DNA of 64,000 nt from the NCBI GenBank assembly GCA_001897675.1, contig MKUE01000079.1, positions 1-64,000 of the forward strand. Direction: 5' to 3'. A program made the position numbers and the translations under genes. The notes under the pieces were generated by a model, which saw only the letters and a list, made by a program, of their open reading frames with translations, did not search any database and was not told where the DNA came from. Of this stretch, positions 11,214 to 19,675 are shown piece after piece. The stretch's first letter is position 1. Each line of letters opens with the position of its first letter. This stretch comes from Thiobacillus sp. 65-1059 (GTDB taxonomy: Bacteria > Pseudomonadota > Gammaproteobacteria > Burkholderiales > Thiobacillaceae).

Positions 11214-12596
11214 ATGAAAAAGCTATTTGCTGTGCTGGGCCTGATGTTCGCCCTGTTGTCTCCCGGCATGACGCCGGCACAGGAGACTGCCGCTCCGGTC
11301 GAAGCAGCCGCAGCGGCCGAAACGGTGGAAGCCGTCGCCGTGGAAGCCGCGGCCCCGGTGCCGGACAAGGGCGACACCGCCTGGATGATGGTTTCCACCC
11401 TGCTGGTGGTGCTGATGATCGTTCCGGGCGTGGCGCTGTTCTACGGCGGCCTGGTGCGCGCCAAGAACATGCTGTCGGTGCTGACCCAGGTGATGGCGAT
11501 CTTCTGTCTGATCGCCATCCTGTGGGCGGTGTACGGCTACTCGCTGGCGTTCGGCGACGGCGGCGGCCTCAACTGGGCGATCGGCGACCTGTCCAAGCTG
11601 TTCCTGGCCGGCATCACGCCGGCCAGTACCGCGGCGACCTTCACCCAGGGCGTGGTGATCCCCGAGTTCATTTTCGTCGCCTTCCAGCTGAGCTTCGCCG
11701 CCATCACCGTGGCGCTGATCGTCGGCGGCCTGGCCGAACGGGTGAAGTTCTCCGCGCTGCTGCTGTTCGGCGCGCTGTGGTTCACCTTCTCCTATCTGCC
11801 GATCGCCCACATGGTCTGGGCAAGCGGCGGCTACCTGTTCGCGAAGGGGGATCTCGATTTCGCGGGCGGCACCGTGGTGCACATCAACGCCGGCGTCGCC
11901 GCGCTGGTCGGCGCCATCGCGCTGGGCAAGCGCATCGGCCTCGGCCGCGACGCGATGCCGCCGCACAGCCTGCCGATGACCATGATCGGCGCCTCGCTCT
12001 TGTGGGTGGGCTGGTTCGGCTTCAACGCCGGCTCCAATCTCGAAGCCACCGGCGGCGCCGCGCTGGCCTTCATCAACACCATTCTCGCCACCGCCGCCGC
12101 GGGGCTCGCCTGGATGTTCGCCGAGTGGATGCTGCGCGGCAAACCTTCCATGCTGGGGGTCGCCTCGGGCGTGGTGGCGGGCCTGGTGGCGATCACCCCG
12201 GCGGCCGGCCTGGTCGGCCCGATGGGCGGCATCGTGCTCGGCGCGGTGGCCGGCGTGGTCTGCCTGTGGGGCGTCACCGGCCTGAAGAAGGCGCTGGGCT
12301 ACGACGATTCGCTCGACGTGTTCGGCATTCACGGAATCGGCGGCATCATCGGCGCCATCGGCACCGGCGTCTTCGTCTCGCCGGCGCTGGGCGGCGTCGG
12401 CGTGGCCGACTACTCGATGGCGGGCCAGGTGGCGACGCAGGCCACCGGCGTGCTCATCACCGTCGCCTGGTCGGGCGTGGTCAGCCTGGTGCTGTTCAAG
12501 CTGATCGATCTGAGCATCGGCCTGCGCGTCAGCGAAGAACAGGAGCGCGAAGGCCTCGATACCGCCAGCCACGGCGAGCGGGCCTACACCCTCTGA
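11214..12596 (+). CDS. amtB: ammonium transporter AmtB
   Basis: A 460-residue channel with a cleavable signal peptide (ending about TPAQ) and an unusual Ala/Glu/Val-rich spacer of roughly 30 residues before the first channel helix (DTAWMMVSTLLVVLMIVPG). The 11 membrane helices hold the family landmarks: the first pore His in GTVVHINAGVAALVGAIALG and the second in FGIHGIGGIIGAIGTG. It conducts ammonia/ammonium and is gated by GlnK. A strong terminator follows within 25 bases of the stop, so porin-glnK-amtB looks like one operon. Confidence 0.96.
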   Translation: MKKLFAVLGLMFALLSPGMTPAQETAAPVEAAAAAETVEAVAVEAAAPVPDKGDTAWMMVSTLLVVLMIVPGVALFYGGLVRAKNMLSVLTQVMAIFCLIAILWAVYGYSLAFGDGGGLNWAIGDLSKLFLAGITPASTAATFTQGVVIPEFIFVAFQLSFAAITVALIVGGLAERVKFSALLLFGALWFTFSYLPIAHMVWASGGYLFAKGDLDFAGGTVVHINAGVAALVGAIALGKRIGLGRDAMPPHSLPMTMIGASLLWVGWFGFNAGSNLEATGGAALAFINTILATAAAGLAWMFAEWMLRGKPSMLGVASGVVAGLVAITPAAGLVGPMGGIVLGAVAGVVCLWGVTGLKKALGYDDSLDVFGIHGIGGIIGAIGTGVFVSPALGGVGVADYSMAGQVATQATGVLITVAWSGVVSLVLFKLIDLSIGLRVSEEQEREGLDTASHGERAYTL

Positions 12597-12620
12597 ATGC
12601 ATTTCCTCGAAGGAAGCCGG

Positions 12621-12645
12621 GGCGCTCTGCGGGGCGCCTTTTTTT
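12621..12645 (+). terminator. Rho-independent terminator after amtB
   Basis: GGCGC, an 8-base loop, GCGCC and seven T residues, starting 24 bases after the amtB stop. It ends the nitrogen operon before the convergent yceH gene. Confidence 0.8.
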
Positions 12646-12652
12646 GCGCGCG

Positions 12653-13324
12653 TCAGACCGGCATGCCCCGTTCCGCACAAAGCTTGCCCAGCAGGCTTTT
12701 CAAGCCCTCGACTTGCGCTTCCAGGCGCGTCACCCTGGTCTCGATCGCGGCGATCCCGTCCATGGTTACGGCGGCGCTGGGCGCGGCCGCCGGGGACGCT
12801 GCGGCTGTCTCGGCGGCCGGTGCGCCGCTGAGCAGATGGGCCCAGCGATTCTCGCGCGAGCCTGGCTGGCGCGGCAACTCGACCACCATGGCGGCGTCGG
12901 GCCGTGCGGCCAGTTCCTGCAGAAAGGCGTCCGCCGCCGAGATGTCGGCGAACCGGTGCAGGCGTTCGCAGTTGATGCGCAGTTCGCCCACGGTCTGCGG
13001 GCCGCGCAGCATCAGCACGGTGAGCAGGGCGACGGCCTGGGAAGGCAGGCGCAGGGCTTTTTCCATGTTGTGGGCGTAGCGGGTGACGCGGCCGCCGCTG
13101 GATTCGACGACCAGGGCCGGCCCCTTGAGATTGTCGATGGCGGCCTGCACCTCGGCCTCGCTGGCTTCGATGACGGGATGACGGCTGGTTTTCTGGTTGC
13201 AGCCGGCCACCAGGGCATTGAGGGACAGCGGATAGGTATCGGGCACGGTGTGCTGCTTTTCGCAGAGCACGCCGAGGACGCGGGTTTCGAGCAGGGACAG
13301 GACGGGCAGGCGGGGAGCGGTCAT
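12653..13324 (-). CDS. YceH family protein (DUF480)
   Basis: A 223-residue protein. The first 165 residues are a DUF480 double winged-helix region (SLLETRVLGVLCEKQHTVPDTYPLSLNALVAGCNQKTSRHPV and GPQTVGELRINCERLH). An Ala-rich linker and a short C-terminal coiled coil (IETRVTRLEAQVEGLKSLLGKL) follow. The family is conserved in Proteobacteria but has no firmly established role. The ATG at 13324 gives the family-like start MTAPRLPVLSLLE; an in-frame ATG at 13355 would add a low-complexity leader. It stands alone on this strand. Confidence 0.88.
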   Translation of the reverse strand: MTAPRLPVLSLLETRVLGVLCEKQHTVPDTYPLSLNALVAGCNQKTSRHPVIEASEAEVQAAIDNLKGPALVVESSGGRVTRYAHNMEKALRLPSQAVALLTVLMLRGPQTVGELRINCERLHRFADISAADAFLQELAARPDAAMVVELPRQPGSRENRWAHLLSGAPAAETAAASPAAAPSAAVTMDGIAAIETRVTRLEAQVEGLKSLLGKLCAERGMPV

Positions 13325-13671
13325 GGAGGGCGCGGATGATGGCGGTTGCAGCATTATGCCCCGCCGCGATGGGCACGTTTGCCGGCGGCGCCAGGCGCCG
13401 GCTTGTTGTCGGGGTCGGCTCATCTATATTGGAGAAGTGGTACTGCATGGCGCGGGGCGGCCGCCGAGCCGTGCCGGCACGCCGGGCATCGGGTCCATGA
13501 AAATCCCGGAATGCACCCCGGCTTTTCGGGTGCCAGCCCGGCCCCATCAATGAAACCGGGCGGCGTCGTCGCGCTGCGTGGCCGGCAAGGGGCGGCGCGT
13601 TCCGCAGCGAGACTGCGCGCATCCATTGGCGGTATGCGAAATGACCCACATTATTTTTCAAGGAGCCGGAC
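13325..13671. other. 347-base gap between yceH and the copper cluster
   Basis: No convincing gene. A 109-codon open frame at 13346-13675 has Arg/Ala/Gly-rich out-of-frame composition and no ribosome site. The gap holds a possible plus-strand promoter (TTGTTG 13403-13408, 16 bases, TATATT 13425-13430) and an inverted repeat GCACCC-N9-GGGTGC at 13513-13533. The inverted repeat has no T-run and could be an operator for the copper genes. No CueR- or CopY-type box is recognised. Confidence 0.45.
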
Positions 13672-14157
13672 ATGAGGGCAATGCAACGCACCACCCTGCT
13701 GTTCGCTCTCGCCGCGGCCCTGGCCATGCCGGCCGCAGCGAGAGCCGAGCACGAGCACGGCGATCGCCCGGATGCGGGCGCGGCGCAGGCCCGGGATGCG
13801 AGCGCGGCCGGCATGGCGTCCCTGCGCGAACGCATGGAGGAAATGCGCCGCACCGAGGACCCCGCCAAACGCATGCAGTTGATGGAAGAGCAGATGTCGC
13901 AGATGGACGCCGTGATGAAGGACATGCAGGCGTCCGGCCCCATGGCCGGCAAAAAACCGGGCGGCATGGGCATGATGGGCGGCCGGGATTGCATGGGCAT
14001 GATGGGCCATGGCATGAAGGGCGGCATGGGACACGGCATGCACGGCGGCATGGGGATGACCGGCGACAGCGACACGATGGCCAGGCGCATGGACATGCTG
14101 GAAAAACGCCTGGACAGGCTGCAGCAGAGGATGCAGATGAACATGGACAAACCCTGA
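13672..14157 (+). CDS. Met/His-rich periplasmic protein, probably copper-related
   Basis: A 161-residue exported protein. A signal peptide (MRAMQRTTLLFALAAALAMPAAARA) is followed by His/Asp-rich mature residues, a short helical region (MASLRERMEEMRRTEDPAKRMQLMEEQMSQMDAVMKDM), a central MG-rich, His-containing tract (repeats of GGMG, GMGH and MMG) and a C-terminal coiled coil (MDMLEKRLDRLQQRMQMNM). Met-rich tracts of this type bind Cu(I) in several periplasmic proteins. Position two genes before copA supports a copper role, but no named family was recognised. AAGGAG seven bases before the ATG supports the start; an ATG at 13678 is also possible. Confidence 0.75.
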   Translation: MRAMQRTTLLFALAAALAMPAAARAEHEHGDRPDAGAAQARDASAAGMASLRERMEEMRRTEDPAKRMQLMEEQMSQMDAVMKDMQASGPMAGKKPGGMGMMGGRDCMGMMGHGMKGGMGHGMHGGMGMTGDSDTMARRMDMLEKRLDRLQQRMQMNMDKP

Positions 14158-14202
14158 GGGCGCACTCCGCCGCCGATGCGGCTGGGGTGAAGGAGGCGGG
14201 AT

Positions 14203-14415
14203 ATGCTTGGCTTCGAGCACTACGGAATGGGGTGGGGAATGATGCTGGGTTGGTTCTTTCCCCTCCTGCTGCTTGTTCTGCTCGGCCTGTATGTCGTTCG
14301 CGGCCACGGCGATAAACCGAGGCGCACCGCACTGGACATTCTGGAAGAGCGCTATGCCCGCGGCGAGATCGATCGCGACGAATTCCTGAAACGGCGCGCC
14401 GACCTGATGCAATAA
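14203..14415 (+). CDS. small SHOCT-domain membrane protein
   Basis: A 70-residue protein. One membrane helix ([20 protein letters not shown]) is followed by a C-terminal SHOCT motif ([26 protein letters not shown]). The SHOCT motif is a short helical module found at the ends of many membrane-linked proteins; its role is unclear. Similar proteins are common beside copper ATPases and copper oxidases. AGGAGG lies just before the ATG. It sits between the Met-rich protein and copA and ends eight bases before the copA ATG, which fits one operon. Confidence 0.82.
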   Translation: MLGFEHYGMGWGMMLGWFFPLLLLVLLGLYVVRGHGDKPRRTALDILEERYARGEIDRDEFLKRRADLMQ

Positions 14416-14423
14416 GCCTTGCC

Positions 14424-16586
14424 ATGGACCACGTCCATCCCCCCCAGGCGGGCCCGGTCCGGCAGCCGCAGCCGGCGTCCGGAGAAACGATCTACACCTG
14501 TCCGATGCATCCGGAAATCCGCCAGCCGGCGCCGGGCGTGTGCCCCAAGTGCGGGATGGCCCTGGAGCCGCTGCAGCCCGCCATCGAGGACGAGGACAAC
14601 CCTGAACTGAAGGATTTTCGCCGCCGTTTCCGGTGGACGCTGCCGCTGACGGCTGCGGTGACGATTCTGGCGATGGCCGGCCACCGCCTGGCATTGCCGG
14701 GCTTGCAATACCAGAACTGGATCGAGCTGGCCCTGGCGTCGCCCGTCGTCCTGTGGGCGGGCTGGCCGTTCTTCGTGCGCGGCGTCCGCTCGGTGGCGAC
14801 GCGCAATCCCAACATGTGGACCCTGATCGGCGCGGGCACCGCTTCCGCCTATCTCTATAGCGTGGTGGCGACGCTGGCGCCGCAGGCTTTTCCGGTGTCC
14901 TTCGTGTCTCACGACGGCCGGGTCGGCGTGTATTTCGAAGCCGCGGCGGTGATCGTGTCGCTGACCCTGCTGGGTCAGATACTCGAACTGCGCGCGCGCG
15001 CCCAGACTTCGGCGGCGATCAAATCCCTGCTCGGCCTGGCGCCGAAGACGGCGCGGCGCATTCGTGCCGACGGCGGCGAGGAGGACGTCCCGCTGGCGCA
15101 CGTCCATATCGGCGACCGGCTGCGGGTGCGGCCGGGCGAGAAGGTGCCGGTGGACGGCGCGGTCGAGGAAGGGGAGAGTGCGGTGGACGAGTCCATGCTG
15201 ACCGGCGAGCCGATTCCGGTGTCCAAGCGGGCCGGCGACGCGCTGATCGGGGCGACGATCAACACCAGCGGCAGCCTCGTCATGCGCGCCGAGAAAATCG
15301 GCGCGGACACCGTGCTGTCGCAGATCGTGCAGATGGTGTCGCAGGCCCAGCGCTCGCGCGCGCCGATGCAGCGGCTGGCGGACGGCGTGGCGGGCTACTT
15401 CGTGGTGGCGGTCATGCTCATTGCCGTGGCGTCGTTTTTCGGTTGGGGATTGTTCGGTCCCCAGCCGAGCTGGGTCTACGGCCTCATCAATGCCGTGTCG
15501 GTGCTGATCATCGCCTGCCCCTGCGCGCTCGGGCTGGCGACCCCGATGTCGATCATGGTGGCCACCGGCAAGGCGGCCACCGCCGGCGTGCTGTTCCGCG
15601 ACGCCGCCGCCATCGAAGGCTTGCGCACCATCGACACCCTCATCGTCGACAAGACCGGCACCCTCACCGAAGGCCGGCCGGCCTTCCATGCCGCCGTGGC
15701 GGCAGCGGGCTACACGGCGGACGAGGTGTTGCGCATCGCCGCCAGCCTCGACCAGGGCAGCGAGCACCCCCTGGCGCATGCCATCGTCGCGGAAGCGCGG
15801 CGGCGCCAGCTGGCGCTCGACCGGCCCGATGCATTCGAATCGGCGTCCGGCATCGGCGTGCGCGGCCAGGTGGCGGGCAGGACGGTCGCCCTCGGCAACA
15901 CGGCGCTGATGGAGGACGAAAAAATCGACTGGCATGCGCTGGCGGACCGGGCCGAGGCGCTGCGCATTGAAGGCGCGAGCGTCATGTTTCTGGCAGTGGA
16001 GCGGCAGCTGGCCGGCCTCGTCGCCGTCTCCGACCCGCTCAAGGCGGCGACGCCGGAGGCGCTGGCGGGACTGCAGGCGGCCGGCATCCGGGTGATCATG
16101 GCGACCGGCGACGGGCTGACCACCGCCCGCGCGGTGGCGTCCCGCCTCGGCATCGACGAGGTGTACGGCGAGGTGAAGCCGCGCGACAAGGTCGAGCTGG
16201 TGGCTCGCCTGCAGCGGGAAGGGCGCAAAGTGGCCATGGCGGGCGACGGCATCAACGACGCCCCGGCGCTGGCCCGCGCCGATATCGGCATCGCCATGGG
16301 TACCGGCACCGACGTGGCGATGCACAGCGCCCAGATCACCCTGGTCAAGGGCGACCTGCGCGGCATCCTGCGGGCGCGCGCGCTATGCGCCGCCACCGTC
16401 GGCAACATGCATCAGAACCTGGTTTTCGCCTTCCTCTACAACGCGCTCGGCGTGCCGCTGGCGGCCGGATTGCTGTATCCCTTCACCGGGATGCTGCTGT
16501 CCCCGCTGATCGCTGCCCTGGCCATGAGTTTCAGCTCGGTTTCCGTTGTTTTCAACGCGCTGCGGCTGCGCCGGGCACGGATCTGA
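14424..16586 (+). CDS. copA: copper-translocating P1B-type ATPase
   Basis: A 720-residue P-type ATPase that pumps Cu(I) out of the cytoplasm. In place of the usual ferredoxin-like HMA domain, the N-terminus carries a Cys/His heavy-metal-binding domain ([20 protein letters not shown], about residues 24-49). Landmarks: TGEP in the actuator domain, the CPC metal motif (Cys365, Cys367) in [12 protein letters not shown], phosphorylated Asp409 in DKTGTLTEG, the HP motif in [10 protein letters not shown], and [16 protein letters not shown] near residue 607. CPC plus the two C-terminal helices (Tyr/Asn, then Met/Ser) place it with Cu(I) pumps (P1B-1). The ATG at 14424 is eight bases after the SHOCT gene. 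Confidence 0.94.
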   Translation: MDHVHPPQAGPVRQPQPASGETIYTCPMHPEIRQPAPGVCPKCGMALEPLQPAIEDEDNPELKDFRRRFRWTLPLTAAVTILAMAGHRLALPGLQYQNWIELALASPVVLWAGWPFFVRGVRSVATRNPNMWTLIGAGTASAYLYSVVATLAPQAFPVSFVSHDGRVGVYFEAAAVIVSLTLLGQILELRARAQTSAAIKSLLGLAPKTARRIRADGGEEDVPLAHVHIGDRLRVRPGEKVPVDGAVEEGESAVDESMLTGEPIPVSKRAGDALIGATINTSGSLVMRAEKIGADTVLSQIVQMVSQAQRSRAPMQRLADGVAGYFVVAVMLIAVASFFGWGLFGPQPSWVYGLINAVSVLIIACPCALGLATPMSIMVATGKAATAGVLFRDAAAIEGLRTIDTLIVDKTGTLTEGRPAFHAAVAAAGYTADEVLRIAASLDQGSEHPLAHAIVAEARRRQLALDRPDAFESASGIGVRGQVAGRTVALGNTALMEDEKIDWHALADRAEALRIEGASVMFLAVERQLAGLVAVSDPLKAATPEALAGLQAAGIRVIMATGDGLTTARAVASRLGIDEVYGEVKPRDKVELVARLQREGRKVAMAGDGINDAPALARADIGIAMGTGTDVAMHSAQITLVKGDLRGILRARALCAATVGNMHQNLVFAFLYNALGVPLAAGLLYPFTGMLLSPLIAALAMSFSSVSVVFNALRLRRARI

Positions 16587-16653
16587 TTGCGCGCCCTTTT
16601 TAATTGGGTGGCTTTTCGGTAGGCTTCGCGCTGATTCCACGAAAACCGGCCCC

Positions 16654-17529
16654 ATGCATTTCACCCCCGCAACCTTCCGCGCCTGGCCGACCAAGCGCAT
16701 CACCCTGCTCGGCATGTCCGGCGTCGGCAAGACGCACATCTCGTCGATGCTGCGCGGCCACGACTGGTTCCATTTTTCCGGCGACTACCGCATCGGTACG
16801 CGCTATCTCGACGAGCCCATACTCGACCTGATCAAACAGCAGGCGATGCAGGTGCCGTTTCTGTGCGACCTGTTGCGGCGCGACTGGATCGACATCAAGA
16901 ACAACATCAAGATCCACGATCTCGGGCCGGTGCTGACCTTCGTCGGCAAGCTCGGCGGGCCGGCGTGGGGCGGGCTCTCGCTGGACGAGTTCACGCGCCG
17001 CCAGGCGGCCTACCGCGAGGCCGAGATCGCGGCGATGAAGGACGTGCCGGGCTTCATCCGCAAGGGCCAGGAAATCTACGGCTATCCGCACTTCGTCAAC
17101 GACGTCGGCGGCAGCCTGTGCGAGCTGGACGAGCCCGGCGTGATCGAACTCCTGGCGGAGCACACGCTGATCCTCTACATCCAGACCACCACCCGCGAAG
17201 AGGAGGACACGCTGATCAAGCGCGCGCAGTCCGACCCCAAGCCGCTGTATTTCCGCCCGGCTTTCCTGGCCGAGCACCTGCCGCTCTACCTCAGGGAAAA
17301 AGGCCTCGAATTCGTGGCCGAGATCGAGCCGGACGATTTCGCGCGCTGGGTGTTCCCGCGCCTGTTCCACTCGCGCATCCCGCGCTACGAGGCGATCGCC
17401 CGGCCGCACGGCTACACGGTGACCTCGCAGGAGGTGGCGCAGGTGCGCGACGAACGCGATTTCCTGGCGCTGCTGGAAACCGCGATTGCCAGGAAGGGTG
17501 AGGCGTCAGGCGTGAGGCGCGAGGCGTAA
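16654..17529 (+). CDS. P-loop NTPase of unknown role, next to metA
   Basis: A 291-residue protein. A Walker A motif GMSGVGKTH (residues 20-28) follows a short N-terminus. The remainder (FSGDYRIGTRYL, NDVGGSLCELDEPGVIELL, LILYIQTTTREEEDTLIKRAQSDPKPLYF) does not match a family I can name, though the fold resembles nucleotide or shikimate kinase-like P-loop proteins. It ends two bases before metA, so it is probably co-transcribed with it. The last 11 residues (KGEASGVRREA) are encoded by a heptamer DNA repeat and look like an added tail. The ATG at 16654 has no strong ribosome site; the frame is open further upstream, into copA. Confidence 0.7.
   Translation: MHFTPATFRAWPTKRITLLGMSGVGKTHISSMLRGHDWFHFSGDYRIGTRYLDEPILDLIKQQAMQVPFLCDLLRRDWIDIKNNIKIHDLGPVLTFVGKLGGPAWGGLSLDEFTRRQAAYREAEIAAMKDVPGFIRKGQEIYGYPHFVNDVGGSLCELDEPGVIELLAEHTLILYIQTTTREEEDTLIKRAQSDPKPLYFRPAFLAEHLPLYLREKGLEFVAEIEPDDFARWVFPRLFHSRIPRYEAIARPHGYTVTSQEVAQVRDERDFLALLETAIARKGEASGVRREA
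17498..17525 (+). repeat. heptamer repeat tract forming the 3' end of the P-loop gene
   Basis: Four tandem 7-base units of type GTGAGGC (unit 2 GTCAGGC, unit 4 GCGAGGC) run directly into GTAATCA, which supplies the TAA stop codon. The tract codes for the tail GEASGVRREA. The same repeat family occurs at 28086-28120 and, inverted, at 28143-28170. Confidence 0.75.
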
Positions 17530-17531
17530 TC

Positions 17532-18584
17532 ATGCCGCTGGTCGCGCATAACGCCCTGCCCACTTTCGAGCGCCTGCGCCGCGACGGCATGACGGTGCTG
17601 GAGACGGGCCGCGCGGCCCAGCAGGAAATCCGCGAACTGCACGTCGGCCTCCTCAACATGATGCCGGACGCCGCGCTGGAGGCGACCGAGCGGCAGTTCT
17701 ACCGGCTGGTCGGCGAATCCAACCCGATCGCGCAGTTCTACATGCATCCCTTCACCCTGCCGACGCTGCCGCGCGGCGAGGCGGCGCAGGCGCATATCGC
17801 GCAGTTTTACGAAAGCTTCGACGCCATCCGCGCCGCCGGGCTGGATGCGCTCATCATCACCGGCGCCAACGTCAGCCATGCCAACCTCGCCGACGAGCCG
17901 TTCTGGAAGCCGCTGATCGAAGTGATCGACTGGGCCTGGGACAACGTCACCTCGACCCTGTGCTCCTGCCTCGCCACCCATGCGGTAATGCAGTTCCGCC
18001 ACGGCCAGGCGCGAGTGAAGCAGCCGCAGAAGATCTGGGGCGTGTTCGAGCATCGCGTCACCGACAGCCGCCACCCGCTGGTGGCCGACGTCAACACCCG
18101 CTTCGACGTGCCGCATTCGCGCTGGAACGACGTTTCGCGTGCGCAATTCGAGGCGGCGGGGGTCAAGGTGCTGGTCGAAAGCGCGGAAGCGGGCGTGCAT
18201 CTGGCGGTGAGCCATGACGGCCTGCGCACCGTGTTTTTTCAGGGGCACCCCGAATACGACACCATTTCCCTGTTGAAGGAATACAAGCGCGATCTGCTGC
18301 TCGCCGCCGCCGGCAAGCTGCCGGCGTTGCCGCCGTTTCCGGTGCGCTATTTCGACCGCCAGGCACAGGCGCTGCTGGACGAGTTCGGCAGCCGCATGCA
18401 GGCGGGCGAGACGCTGGCTTTCCCCGAAGCGCGCCTGCTGCCGCTGCTCGACAACACCTGGCACGACACCGCCGAGGCAGTGGTCGGCAACTGGATCGGC
18501 TGCGTCTACCAGGTCACCCACCGCGAACGCAGCCTGCCTTTCATGCCGGGCATCGATCCCGATAATCCGCTGGGCCTGGAGTGA
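17532..18584 (+). CDS. metA: homoserine O-succinyltransferase (MetA family)
   Basis: A 350-residue acyltransferase that activates homoserine for methionine synthesis. The class I glutamine-amidotransferase-like fold is clear: HVGLLNMMPDAALEATERQF, the oxyanion-hole segment LIITGANVSHANLADEPFW, the nucleophile Cys in TSTLCSCLATHAVMQ (about residue 144), and the catalytic His and Glu region VFFQGHPEYDTISLLKEYKRD. Whether it uses succinyl-CoA or acetyl-CoA cannot be settled from these motifs. It follows the P-loop gene by two bases and overlaps the mlaE-like gene (GTGA). metH is at 2.7-6.4 kb, so two methionine steps lie in this window but not in one operon. Confidence 0.9.
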   Translation: MPLVAHNALPTFERLRRDGMTVLETGRAAQQEIRELHVGLLNMMPDAALEATERQFYRLVGESNPIAQFYMHPFTLPTLPRGEAAQAHIAQFYESFDAIRAAGLDALIITGANVSHANLADEPFWKPLIEVIDWAWDNVTSTLCSCLATHAVMQFRHGQARVKQPQKIWGVFEHRVTDSRHPLVADVNTRFDVPHSRWNDVSRAQFEAAGVKVLVESAEAGVHLAVSHDGLRTVFFQGHPEYDTISLLKEYKRDLLLAAAGKLPALPPFPVRYFDRQAQALLDEFGSRMQAGETLAFPEARLLPLLDNTWHDTAEAVVGNWIGCVYQVTHRERSLPFMPGIDPDNPLGLE

Positions 18585-19675
18585 CCGAAGCCCGCGCGCA
18601 CTTTGACGAGGCACAGGGCGCGCTGATCGCCAGCGGTGCCTGGCATGCCGAGGCCGCGCCGGTCTTGCCCGGGCTCGGCGGCAAGACGGTGCGTGTCCTC
18701 GACGGCGCCGGCATCACTCGGCTCGATACCAACGGCGCCTGGCTGCTACTGGCCGCCGCCCGCCCGCAGGCCGGCGACCCGCTGCCCGAGTTGCGCGCGT
18801 TCCGGCCGCAGCATCTGGCTGTGCTGCAACTGGTGGCGCAGCACAGCGCGGCTAGCGCCGCGCAGGCCGCGCCGCGCCGCGAAGGCGTGCTCGAGGTTGC
18901 CGGGCGCGGCACGCTGGCGATGGCGGGGCATGTCGTCGGCCTGCTCGATTTCATCGGCCGCCTGTCCGTCGAGCTGACGGCGTTGATGGGCCAGCCGGGG
19001 CGCTGGCGCTGGCGCGAATTCGGCGCCCAGGTGAGTTCGGTGTTCGTCGGCGCGATTCCCATCGTGGCCGGCATGCTGTTCCTGCTCGGCGTGGTGTTCG
19101 CCTACCTGCTGGGGGACCAGGCGCAGCAATACGGCGCCAACATCTTCGTCGTCGACGGCCTGCTGCTGGCGATCCTGCGCGAAATCTCGCCGGTCATCGT
19201 TGCCATCCTGGTTGCCGGACGCACCGGCGCGGCCATCACCGCGCAGATCGGCACCATGAAAATCACCGAGGAAATCGACGCCATCGCCACGCTCGGCCTG
19301 TCGCCGCTGGCGGTGCTGGTGATTCCGCGCACGATCGCCCTGCTGCTCGCGATGCCGCTGCTGGTCTTCATCGGCGACATCGCCGGCATTGCCGGCGGCA
19401 TGCTGATCGCGCAGGAACAGCTGGATATCTCGTATCACATGTTCATGGACCGCCTGGCCGACGTGATCCTGCTGAAAACCTTGCTGGTGGGCCTGGGCAA
19501 GGCGCCGGTGTTTGCTCTTTTCATCGCGCTGATCGCCTGCCGCATGGGGCTTTCGGTCACCCGCGACGCCCGCAGCGTCGGCGCCAACACCACGTCCACC
19601 GTGGTGCAGAGCCTGGTCGCCATCATCATCCTCAACGCCATTTTCGCCGTCATGTTCGTGAAGCTGGAAATCTGA
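18581..19675 (+). CDS. MlaE-type ABC permease with N-terminal STAS-like domain
   Basis: A 364-residue permease of a lipid-transport ABC system. The C-terminal 250 residues are a MlaE domain (VGAIPIVAGMLFLLGVVFAY, EISPVIVAILVAGRTGAAITAQIGTMKITEEIDAI, TLGLSPLAVLVIPRTIAL). The first 110 residues look like a STAS domain (VRVLDGAGITRLDTNGAWLLLAAA), the role played by separate MlaB in other systems. It starts at a GTG that overlaps the metA stop by four bases. MlaE-type permeases move phospholipids between inner and outer membrane with an MCE protein. Confidence 0.9.
   Translation: MTEARAHFDEAQGALIASGAWHAEAAPVLPGLGGKTVRVLDGAGITRLDTNGAWLLLAAARPQAGDPLPELRAFRPQHLAVLQLVAQHSAASAAQAAPRREGVLEVAGRGTLAMAGHVVGLLDFIGRLSVELTALMGQPGRWRWREFGAQVSSVFVGAIPIVAGMLFLLGVVFAYLLGDQAQQYGANIFVVDGLLLAILREISPVIVAILVAGRTGAAITAQIGTMKITEEIDAIATLGLSPLAVLVIPRTIALLLAMPLLVFIGDIAGIAGGMLIAQEQLDISYHMFMDRLADVILLKTLLVGLGKAPVFALFIALIACRMGLSVTRDARSVGANTTSTVVQSLVAIIILNAIFAVMFVKLEI

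Noticed and set aside
13346-13675. 109-codon open frame in the gap before the copper cluster
   Set aside because: No ribosome site, low-complexity composition and overlap with the strong start of the Met-rich protein; treated as non-coding.
11223-14165. 980-codon minus-strand open frame across amtB, yceH and the copper gene
   Set aside because: It spans several well-supported genes, has His/Gln/Asp-biased out-of-frame composition and no domain.
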